Source: Bacillota bacterium (GTDB lineage: Bacteria > Bacillota > Clostridia > Christensenellales > CALWSW01). Taken from it: DNA of 5,009 nt. This document shows positions 1 to 5,009 of this stretch, piece by piece; within the stretch, counting starts at the first letter, position 1; each line of letters starts with the position of its first letter. Made by a program: the position numbers and the translations under genes. The stretch is from NCBI GenBank assembly GCA_023402915.1, contig JAEYFO010000273.1, positions 1 to 5,009 on the forward strand. Direction: 5' to 3'. The notes beneath the pieces are model-generated. The model worked only from the letters and a program-made list of their open reading frames with translations. It did no database searches and was not told the DNA's origin.

Positions 1-423
<423 letters not shown>

Positions 424-473
424 GCGGCTCCATCGCAGGCGAAAGCGCGAAATGCAACAGCTCAAAACAACAG

Positions 474-513
474 GCGGCGGATCGAAAAAAGCGGTCCGCC
501 GCTTTTGCTTTTT
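474..513 (+). terminator. Intrinsic terminator of the enolase transcript
   Basis: An 11-bp stem pairs 474-484 (GCGGCGGATCG) with 492-502 (one G-T wobble) around a 7-nt A-rich loop. It is followed by TTTTGCTTTTT at 503-513. It lies 50 bases after the eno stop codon. This is a classical Rho-independent terminator. Confidence 0.92.
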
Positions 514-866
514 GGGAAGGCGACGGAGAGGGTTTGAAAAACTGGCGCGGCAGAGCGATTTTAGGGCAAGCAGGACGAAGATTTATTTTGAGGAGGGTGT
601 GTGGCAAGGCTGCTTTGAAAAAACAGGGCAAAAACAGTTTTGAAGGGCTGTGCGGTAAGTATTGAAAAAGATCGCAAAGAAAGCCGGTTTTGGAAAGGGC
701 GCGGGCTGGCTTGGAAGGGAGAGGATAGTCTGCCCTTAGAAGAGCAGACGGCAGGACGGTTTGGAAAAGACGCAGGCAAGGTTGGTTTGCAAGAGCCGTG
801 CGGCAAATTTTGGCAAAGAGCGCGGGCGGGCTGTTTTTTGAAAAAGGCAGCACGATGCAGCACGAA
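509..866. repeat. Degenerate quasi-tandem array, unit about 25 bp
   Basis: After the eno terminator the sequence is built from a recurring pattern: a run of two to six T, then G, then an A/G-rich stretch, then a GC-rich stretch such as GCGCGGGC or GCAGG. The first base after the T-run falls near 514, 536, 563, 590, 617, 642, 664, 692, 713, 738, 763, 789, 812 and 840. That is 13 intervals of 21-28 bases with a mean near 25. Individual units are only loosely similar, for example TTTTGGAAAGGGCGCGGGC at 688-706 and TTTGGAAAAGACGCAGGC at 760-777. Because the unit is not a multiple of three and is so variable, I do not read it as coding. It could be a decayed minisatellite or only a compositional bias. 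The function is unknown. Confidence 0.45.
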
Positions 867-1005
867 AAATCCGTTACAACAAAAGGGAAGGCGAAAGCGG
901 CGCGCGACGGCGGCGAAGATGCAGAGGGAAACGGACGGCGAGCCTGTTTCAAAAGAACCGGGATGCAGCGAACGCTTTTGCCTTTTTGAATACTTTTTTA
1001 CTGAA
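867..1005. other. Non-coding gap before the holin-like gene; no feature recognised
   Basis: Together with the array to its left this makes about 500 bases without a credible gene. Open frames cross it on both strands (640-1017 plus, 299-952 minus), but their translations are low in complexity, rich in Lys/Arg/Gly or Pro/Phe, and resemble no family I know. T-rich sequence at 976-1000 precedes the holin-like gene. I see no convincing -35/-10 pair, so the promoter of that gene is not located. Confidence 0.5.
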
Positions 1006-1014
1006 AAGGGGGGA
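1006..1014 (+). promoter_or_regulatory. Ribosome binding site deciding the holin-like start
   Basis: AAGGGGGGA ends seven bases before ATG 1022. It supports that ATG over the in-frame TTG at 986, which has no Shine-Dalgarno sequence. Confidence 0.75.
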
Positions 1015-1021
1015 TAAAGAG

Positions 1022-1243
1022 ATGAACAGAACCAACTGGAAGCGCTGGCTCAAAGCGGCGGCTGTGCGCGCGCTCAAAACCGTTGCGCAGACGGCGACGG
1101 CCACCATCGGCACGGCGGCGGTGTTCGCGGAAGTGAACTGGACGGTAGTGCTGGGCGCGTCGGTGCTGGCGGGCGTGCTGAGCTTGCTCACGAGCGTGGC
1201 GGGCCTGCCCGAGGTCGCGCCGGAGCAGGCGGAAAACGATTGA
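1022..1243 (+). CDS. Small holin-like membrane protein, phage r1t type (73 aa)
   Basis: The protein begins MNRTNWKRWLKAAAVRALKT, then has two hydrophobic segments at about residues 21-36 (TVAQTATATIGTAAVF) and 40-60 (WTVVLGASVLAGVLSLLTSVA), and ends in a short acidic tail. The basic amphipathic N-terminus, the 'RALKTVAQT' segment and the 'LAGVLSLLTSVAGLP' segment are the pattern of r1t-type phage holins, which form membrane pores that release or activate an endolysin. The length fits that family. The start is ATG at 1022 with a strong upstream site. No endolysin or other phage gene lies in the window: the left neighbour is enolase and the right neighbour is a convergent regulator. It is therefore either a phage remnant or a stand-alone host gene. 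The family call is by pattern recognition; lysis activity is inferred, not shown. Confidence 0.82.
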   Translation: MNRTNWKRWLKAAAVRALKTVAQTATATIGTAAVFAEVNWTVVLGASVLAGVLSLLTSVAGLPEVAPEQAEND

Positions 1244-1258
1244 AACACTGAATAAGAG

Positions 1259-1286
1259 AAAAGGCCCCGCATGGTGCGGGGTCTTT
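1259..1286. terminator. Hairpin terminator after the holin-like gene, possibly shared with the convergent merR-type gene
   Basis: AAAGGCCCCGCA (1260-1271) pairs with TGCGGGGTCTTT (1275-1286) around a TGG loop, giving a GC-rich stem of up to 12 bp with one wobble. On the plus strand the U-tract is short (TCTTT). Read from the minus strand the hairpin is followed by CCTTTTCTCTT, so it may also stop transcription of the regulator gene, which has no other obvious terminator. Confidence 0.82.
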
Positions 1287-1475
1287 GCTGTAATTTGTAG
1301 CGTCAAAAGGAACAAATGCGGGACGCGAGCTTCGAGCGTCGTTTCCCACGTTCGAACACGGGCGGAAAAACCGTAAGGAACAGGCTCATGGCGGCGTTTC
1401 AGTGATTTGGCAAGAATTTGCTCCACACATGGCGCGGAATTTTGCTTTTGGAAAAGGATGTTTTTGAAGCAGCGC
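1287..1475. other. Intergenic gap between convergent genes, with small inverted repeats
   Basis: No open frame of interest is seen. GACGC (1322-1326) and GCGTC (1336-1340) could form a small hairpin, and GTTCGAAC (1350-1357) is a perfect 8-bp palindrome flanked by CCC and GGG. The palindrome resembles a tRNA T-loop but lacks a matching stem. The right end (1405-1470) again shows T-run plus G/A-rich stretches like those in the array left of the holin-like gene, but without regular spacing. Confidence 0.4.
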
Positions 1476-2303
1476 TTACGGCTTCTGCCTGCGCACGGGG
1501 ACATAAACGGTGTTATAGGCGCGCTGCTCTCCGTTTTCCCAAAAAGCACAGTTGCCGATGAGAAAAGGCTCGCCGTCGAACGTGAGGGCGTGGGTCTGCA
1601 TGAACTCCCGCATACAGGAAAGCTCTTCGTAGGAGGGGATGTTGGTGACAGAATGGGGGAGCCGGGCGCACAGCCAAAGCGGCGCACTGCGCAGAAAAAC
1701 CGGCGGGTCGAGCGGAAGGCCGAGCCGCAGCGCGTCCCGTTCCGGAACGATCAGTCCCCACAGCACGGGCTGTTCCTGTGAGACGGAAAAGGCTTCCTGC
1801 GGGATGGGGGAATAGTTGCAGGTAAAGAGCGCTCGGTCGATCCAGCTGTTGAGAAGCTCCAGCGCTTCCGGCTCAAAAAGGAGCTGTTCTTCGCCCCGGA
1901 GATAATCGATACAGTAAAACTTCAAATTTTTTTGCAGGGTGCAAACGCCAACGGTTTCGTGCAGTGAGGCGGTCGCCTCCACCTGCTCTTTGACCTTTTC
2001 ATAGACCATTTGCTGATAGTCCAGCTCTGCCTTTTGGCGGGCAAGCACTCCTTCAAGCATACTCAGATACTGTTCGTAGGGAATGTCAGACCGGTTCAGC
2101 GTCTCCCGGGTCTCGTCCAGCGTCAGGCCGAGGTTGCGAAGATAGCGGATGGCCACGGCCTTGCAGACCATGATGGGATCAAAATAGCGGTAGCCGTTGT
2201 GCTCGTCCTTTTCTGCGTCCAGCAGTCCCAGCTTTTCGTATTCCCGCAGCGTTTGAGAAGTCAGCCCCACCATGCGGGAAACTTTTCCGATTCGATAAGA
2301 CAT
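1476..2303 (-). CDS. MerR-family transcriptional regulator with large C-terminal effector domain (275 aa)
   Basis: The N-terminus is a typical MerR DNA-binding domain. A helix-turn-helix covers residues 3-27 (IGKVSRMVGLTSQTLREYEK, then LGLL), the wing is NGYRYF at 36-41, and a second helix pair follows (AIRYLRNLGLTLDETRE, 51-67). Residues about 75-115 look like the long dimerisation coiled coil. Residues about 120-275 form an extra domain ending in TVYVPVRR, which resembles the end of GyrI-like/BmrR-type ligand-binding domains. Metal-type MerR proteins are shorter and lack this domain, so a small organic effector is more likely. ATG at 2303 is chosen over an upstream in-frame start (2378) because GGAGG lies at 2319-2315 and the domain starts there. 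The gene lies downstream of the reductase on the same strand, separated by a terminator and its own promoter. It probably controls the MerR-type promoter at 4848-4878. The effector is unknown. Confidence 0.9.
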   Translation of the reverse strand: MSYRIGKVSRMVGLTSQTLREYEKLGLLDAEKDEHNGYRYFDPIMVCKAVAIRYLRNLGLTLDETRETLNRSDIPYEQYLSMLEGVLARQKAELDYQQMVYEKVKEQVEATASLHETVGVCTLQKNLKFYCIDYLRGEEQLLFEPEALELLNSWIDRALFTCNYSPIPQEAFSVSQEQPVLWGLIVPERDALRLGLPLDPPVFLRSAPLWLCARLPHSVTNIPSYEELSCMREFMQTHALTFDGEPFLIGNCAFWENGEQRAYNTVYVPVRRQKP

Positions 2304-2314
2304 GCTTCTTTCTT

Positions 2315-2319
2315 CCTCC
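2315..2319 (-). promoter_or_regulatory. Ribosome binding site of the MerR-family gene
   Basis: GGAGG on the minus strand lies 11 bases before ATG 2303, within a purine-rich run. The spacing is slightly long, but it is the only good site and it fixes the start. Confidence 0.65.
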
Positions 2320-2335
2320 CCTTCCCTTTGAAAAA

Positions 2336-2364
2336 AGCATAACACATCCGTCTGCATTTGTAAA
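2336..2364 (-). promoter_or_regulatory. Candidate housekeeping promoter of the MerR-family gene
   Basis: On the minus strand, TTTACA (2364-2359) and TATGCT (2341-2336) are separated by exactly 17 bp, with TGT directly before the -10 (an extended -10). The -35 overlaps the U-tract of the upstream reductase terminator. The 17-bp spacing is that of an ordinary sigma-A promoter rather than a MerR-activated one, and no clear dyad is seen in the spacer. Confidence 0.65.
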
Positions 2365-2396
2365 AACGAAGCGCCCATTCCGAAGAACAGGCGCTT
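2362..2396 (-). terminator. Intrinsic terminator of the reductase gene, UUCG tetraloop
   Basis: On the minus strand AAGCGCCTGTTC pairs with GAATGGGCGCTT (12 bp, two wobble pairs) around a TTCG loop closed by C-G, the very stable UUCG tetraloop. CGTTTTT follows. It lies 39 bases past the reductase stop codon, so the regulator is not simply co-transcribed. Confidence 0.93.
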
Positions 2397-2435
2397 TTCG
2401 ATGGAGAAATGGCTTTGTGAAACCGTTTGGAGCGG

Positions 2436-4793
2436 TCAGGCTGCCGGAGCCGCCTCAACGCTCTTTCCGAGAGCAGACGCGATGCTGCGGCCCACCAGCA
2501 TGCCGGAAGTGAGGCCCCAGCCGTTCGCCGCGCCGCCGTAGGTGACGTAGGCTTTCTTTTCGGTGAACAGCACGCCCATGCAGTCCGTGCCGACGGCGTA
2601 AAGTCCTTCAATGGGTTCGCCGGCGGTGTTCAGCACGGCAAAATCGGTGTTGACGTCCAGACCGCCGCAGGTGGTGTAGCAGTAGGGAGTGCCGACGATG
2701 CAATAGTACGGGCCGGCGCCGATCTTTTCAAGATACTGGGCGCTCTTGCCGAATTCTTCGTCCACGCCGGTCTCGCAGTAGCCGTTGTAATCGGCCACGG
2801 TCTTGACTAGATTGTCCGCGTTGATGCCGGCCTTTTCCGCCAGCTCTTCGAGCGTATCGGCCTGATAGATGAATCCGGCTTCCATACCCGCTTCCATGAT
2901 GTCGAAGATTTTCGAGATGGGAGTGTTCTGCGGAATGGCGCCCTGGAAGCCCAGATAGATGGTCAGCGCGCCCTGCGGGATGGCAGACAGGCCGTTGTCG
3001 CGGATGGATTCGATCTGTTCCGTGCTCCAGATGGAATAGAACTGCGGGCCAGCGATCCACGGGTCGAACATGGCGATGGTCTCCTCGCTGCTGAAGCGCT
3101 TGCCTTCCTTGCTCACGGCCAGGCAGTTCTGCGCGACGGACATATACAGCGGCGCGTCACCGTCGGACCAGACCACGGGCTGAGCGTTGTTGCGCAGGCC
3201 GATCTGATCGGTCTCATGGACGTCGAAGCCGGTGAGGAACGCAGGCGTTCCGGCGTTATGCACCATGGGCGCCATGCCGATGTTGTAAGGCGCTGCGCCG
3301 ATGTCCAGCGCGGCCTGGATCATCTTGCCGTCGTTGGTCTTGAGTCCGTAGACGCTCCATTTTCCCTTGAGCGGATAGTATTCGTCGGAGAGATATTTCG
3401 CGGTCATCTCGCCGTTTCCGGCAAAACCGCCGGTGGCGAGCACCACTGCCTTGGCGTGGATTTCGTATTCCTTTCCGGTGACGGGGTTGCGGGCCTTTGC
3501 GCCCACGACTGCGCCGGTTTCGTTCGTGAGGAGGTCATAGGCTTCGGTCTCAAGGAGATATTCGCCGCCGTTTTGCTGGAAGTAGTCATACAGCGCGTCA
3601 AAATATTCTGTGATGTAAGCCGTGGCTACGTCCACGGTAAAGGGATAGAACTCGATGCGGGTCAGCCACGGGTCGCCGGCCAGGCCGCCCAGCGCCACGG
3701 GAGAGAAGTCAAATCCGTGCTCATCCAGCCAATCCAACGCCTCGCCGGAATAGTCGAGCAGCAGGTCGATCATTTCTTCTTTGGCGTCGCCCTCGGTGTA
3801 TTTGTACCAGGCGTCGCGCATAGCTTCTTTGTCTACCCAGTCCTGGCCGTTGTTGTTGACGGCGATATGGTGGGGCGGGTTGACGGCCAGCATTTCACCG
3901 GTCAGACTGGTGGTTCCGCCATATTTGGCCATTTTGTCGATGGCCAGCACGTCGAGGCCGTTTTCCGCAAGGCTGACGGCGGCCGTCGTGCCGGAGCCGC
4001 CCATGCCGATGACCAGCACTTCGGTTTCCAGCACTTCCTGACCGCCTTCCTTTTCCGGGACGACGCGGAACGCTTCAATGGCCTCCGGATCGCTGCCGCC
4101 CGCAGAGAGCGCCTGAGTCAGCGCTTCGGTGACGGCGCCTTTGACGCCGGCGCTCGAGGAGGTGGCGCCGGTGATGGAGTCCACGGCGATGGACTGGTTT
4201 TCGATCATGCGGGGCACCATGTAATCCAGCACGGACTGGAGAATATGCTTGGTATCGCCGGTGTCGGCGGTATCGACTTCGATGGAAAGCAGCTTCGTTT
4301 CGTCCACCGTCACCCTGGCCGTGATCTTCCGGCAGAGGGAGAAGCCGTAGGCAGAGCCGGTATAAGTGCCGGGCGCCATTTTTACCGCAACATCGGAGGC
4401 GGCGATCAGACCGGCTTCCGTCATGGCGGCGCGGGCGGCGGAACGCACGGCCGTGCTCGAAACGGTCGCGCCGGAAACGCCGTCCACGTCCGGGCTGCCG
4501 GCGGAAAGGATCGCGGCGGGCAGCTGCTCGATGGCACGGGAGCCCACGCCGTCGGTCTCGGCAGCGCCCTGCGCCTGTACGTCGGTCAGCACGCCGTCCG
4601 TTACGGTGATCGTGACGGTGACTTCTCCGCCAAAACCGGCGGCAGAAGCGCTGTAGGTCTTGACGGACGGCTCTTCGGACGCGGCGGGCGCAGCGTCCTG
4701 CGTGGCTTCCGGTTCCGTTACGGGAGCGGCGCACCCGGCCAAAGCGGCAGTGCACAGCAGCAGCGCCAGAAGGATCGAGAGGAACTTCTTCAT
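2436..4793 (-). CDS. Exported lipoprotein flavoreductase: two FMN-binding domains plus fumarate-reductase-like FAD domain (785 aa)
   Basis: This is probably a membrane-anchored, extracellular flavin reductase that passes electrons through covalent FMN to FAD and on to an unknown organic acceptor. The signal peptide runs 1-20 with lipobox LAGC (lipidated Cys21). A Thr/Ala/Glu-rich linker follows. FMN-binding domain 1 is at about 45-128 with DGVSGAT (acceptor Thr110). FMN-binding domain 2 is at about 140-230 with DSITGAT (acceptor Thr211). Both fit the D-x-x-S/T-G-A-T motif flavinylated by ApbE. The FAD domain (about 255-775) shows GMGGSG (263-268), Asp286 at the end of strand two, ATGGFAGNGE (453-462), GKRFSSE (564-570), CGGLDVNTD (709-717) and EGLYAVGTD (729-737). 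Residues expected for fumarate reduction, including the Arg after the KRF motif, are not evident. Seven cysteines follow Cys21 in the mature protein, three of them clustered at 698, 705 and 709. ATG 4793 is preferred over 4838 because it begins the signal peptide and has a good ribosome site. The architecture is secure; the substrate is not. Confidence 0.93.
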   Translation of the reverse strand: MKKFLSILLALLLCTAALAGCAAPVTEPEATQDAAPAASEEPSVKTYSASAAGFGGEVTVTITVTDGVLTDVQAQGAAETDGVGSRAIEQLPAAILSAGSPDVDGVSGATVSSTAVRSAARAAMTEAGLIAASDVAVKMAPGTYTGSAYGFSLCRKITARVTVDETKLLSIEVDTADTGDTKHILQSVLDYMVPRMIENQSIAVDSITGATSSSAGVKGAVTEALTQALSAGGSDPEAIEAFRVVPEKEGGQEVLETEVLVIGMGGSGTTAAVSLAENGLDVLAIDKMAKYGGTTSLTGEMLAVNPPHHIAVNNNGQDWVDKEAMRDAWYKYTEGDAKEEMIDLLLDYSGEALDWLDEHGFDFSPVALGGLAGDPWLTRIEFYPFTVDVATAYITEYFDALYDYFQQNGGEYLLETEAYDLLTNETGAVVGAKARNPVTGKEYEIHAKAVVLATGGFAGNGEMTAKYLSDEYYPLKGKWSVYGLKTNDGKMIQAALDIGAAPYNIGMAPMVHNAGTPAFLTGFDVHETDQIGLRNNAQPVVWSDGDAPLYMSVAQNCLAVSKEGKRFSSEETIAMFDPWIAGPQFYSIWSTEQIESIRDNGLSAIPQGALTIYLGFQGAIPQNTPISKIFDIMEAGMEAGFIYQADTLEELAEKAGINADNLVKTVADYNGYCETGVDEEFGKSAQYLEKIGAGPYYCIVGTPYCYTTCGGLDVNTDFAVLNTAGEPIEGLYAVGTDCMGVLFTEKKAYVTYGGAANGWGLTSGMLVGRSIASALGKSVEAAPAA

Positions 4794-4802
4794 CGACAGA
4801 TA

Positions 4803-4810
4803 CTCCTTCC
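4803..4810 (-). promoter_or_regulatory. Ribosome binding site of the reductase gene
   Basis: GGAAGGAG on the minus strand lies nine bases before ATG 4793. It falls inside the longer open frame that begins at 4838, which argues that the upstream start is not used. Confidence 0.85.
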
Positions 4811-4812
4811 TT

Positions 4813-4838
4813 GTGATCCTGTTTGACAGAGGAATCAC
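4813..4838 (-). other. 5' leader hairpin of the reductase mRNA
   Basis: On the minus strand GTGAT (4838-4834) pairs with ATCAC (4817-4813), and inside it CTGT (4829-4826) pairs with ACAG (4822-4819) around a 3-nt loop, with an asymmetric internal bulge. It would begin within a few bases of the predicted transcript start and end just before the ribosome site. It may protect the 5' end or tune translation. It is far too small to be a known riboswitch. Confidence 0.4.
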
Positions 4839-4847
4839 ATTAGAGCA

Positions 4848-4878
4848 AGTATAAACTCCAAGGCGGCTTTAGAGTCAA
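4848..4878 (-). promoter_or_regulatory. MerR-type promoter of the reductase gene (19-bp spacer with operator dyad)
   Basis: On the minus strand, -35 TTGACT (4878-4873) and -10 TATACT (4853-4848) are separated by 19 bp. The spacer holds an imperfect inverted repeat, ACTCTAAAG - CCG - CCTTGGAGT (4875-4855), with seven of nine positions matching. Over-long 19-20 bp spacers filled by a dyad are the hallmark of promoters activated by MerR-family proteins, which twist the DNA to realign the two elements. The start of transcription should fall near 4841, giving a leader of about 48 bases. The obvious candidate regulator is the MerR-family protein encoded at 1476-2303. Confidence 0.85.
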
Positions 4879-5009
4879 GACGAAAGAACAGAAAAATTTT
4901 GATGGATTACAAAAAACTGAACAAAAAGAAAAAGACCCGAAAGCAAAGGCGAGTGTTGTTAGGGAACCAACAGAACTACTAAATTTCTTAACAACAGACG
5001 GCTAAGGGA
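4879..5009. other. AT-rich upstream region with a spaced inverted repeat
   Basis: This stretch is clearly richer in A and T than the rest of the window and holds no credible gene. TGTTGTTA (4954-4961) and TAACAACA (4989-4996) are perfect inverted repeats separated by 27 bases. They could be a regulator site, the stem of an RNA from outside the window, or chance. Confidence 0.4.

Noticed and set aside
509..866. CRISPR array
   Set aside because: The units are degenerate, about 25 bp apart with no constant repeat and no distinct spacers, and no cas gene is present.
981..1009. CCTTTT/AAAAGG pairing that might hide the holin ribosome site
   Set aside because: Only six pairs, two of them G-C, across a 17-base T-rich loop; too weak to claim as a regulatory switch.
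640..1017. 125-codon plus-strand frame in the same gap
   Set aside because: Low-complexity basic translation, lies within the repeat array, no ribosome site, and runs into the holin ribosome-binding region.
1345..1362. tRNA T-arm or attachment-site remnant around GTTCGAAC
   Set aside because: The 7-nt loop resembles TTCGAAC, but the required G-C closing pair and 5-bp stem are missing on both strands, and no acceptor or anticodon arms are found.
3216..4826. 536-codon open frame on the plus strand, opposite the reductase
   Set aside because: It is a His/Gly/Arg/Val-rich antisense shadow produced by GC-rich codon use. The minus-strand frame has a signal peptide, FMN motifs and FAD motifs over the same DNA.
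4902..4982. 26-codon Lys-rich open frame on the plus strand
   Set aside because: No ribosome site, AT-rich low-complexity sequence, and no recognisable motif.
4839..5009. Riboswitch upstream of the reductase
   Set aside because: The predicted leader is only about 48 bases, and no known aptamer core is visible. Control is better explained by the MerR-type promoter.

Overview
The window looks like chromosomal DNA of a GC-rich anaerobic Firmicute, most likely a gut-type member of the Clostridia. The reasons are a Gram-positive-style enolase tail, strong AAGGAGG-like ribosome sites, a lipoprotein signal peptide, an r1t-type holin-like gene, and a flavin-based exported reductase of a kind common in such bacteria. 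I cannot name a genus from this sequence.

Layout, left to right. (1) 1-423, plus strand: the last 140 codons of enolase, followed by a strong intrinsic terminator (474-513). (2) 509-1005: a stretch of about 500 bases with no convincing gene. Its first two thirds form a degenerate array of roughly 25-bp units (T-run, then G/A-rich). (3) 1022-1243, plus strand: a lone 73-residue holin-like membrane protein, closed by a hairpin at 1259-1286 that could terminate transcription from both sides. (4) 1287-1475: a short non-coding gap containing a small cluster of inverted repeats. (5) 1476-2303, minus strand: a MerR-family regulator with a large C-terminal domain that probably binds a small molecule, and its own candidate promoter. 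(6) 2436-4793, minus strand: a 785-residue exported lipoprotein made of two tandem covalent-FMN domains and a fumarate-reductase-like FAD domain. It has its own UUCG-capped terminator. (7) 4794-5009: the reductase control region, AT-rich upstream.

The central system is the pair reductase plus MerR regulator. Upstream of the reductase lies a textbook MerR-type promoter: TTGACT and TATACT separated by 19 bp, with an imperfect 9-3-9 inverted repeat filling the spacer. The simplest model is that the neighbouring MerR protein binds an effector and activates the reductase promoter, giving an effector-switched extracellular electron-accepting enzyme. The reductase appears to lack the catalytic arginine and other active-site residues of true fumarate and urocanate reductases, and it carries an unusual cysteine cluster near its C-terminus. 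Its substrate is therefore unknown and probably not fumarate. This is the part of the window most likely to be undescribed.
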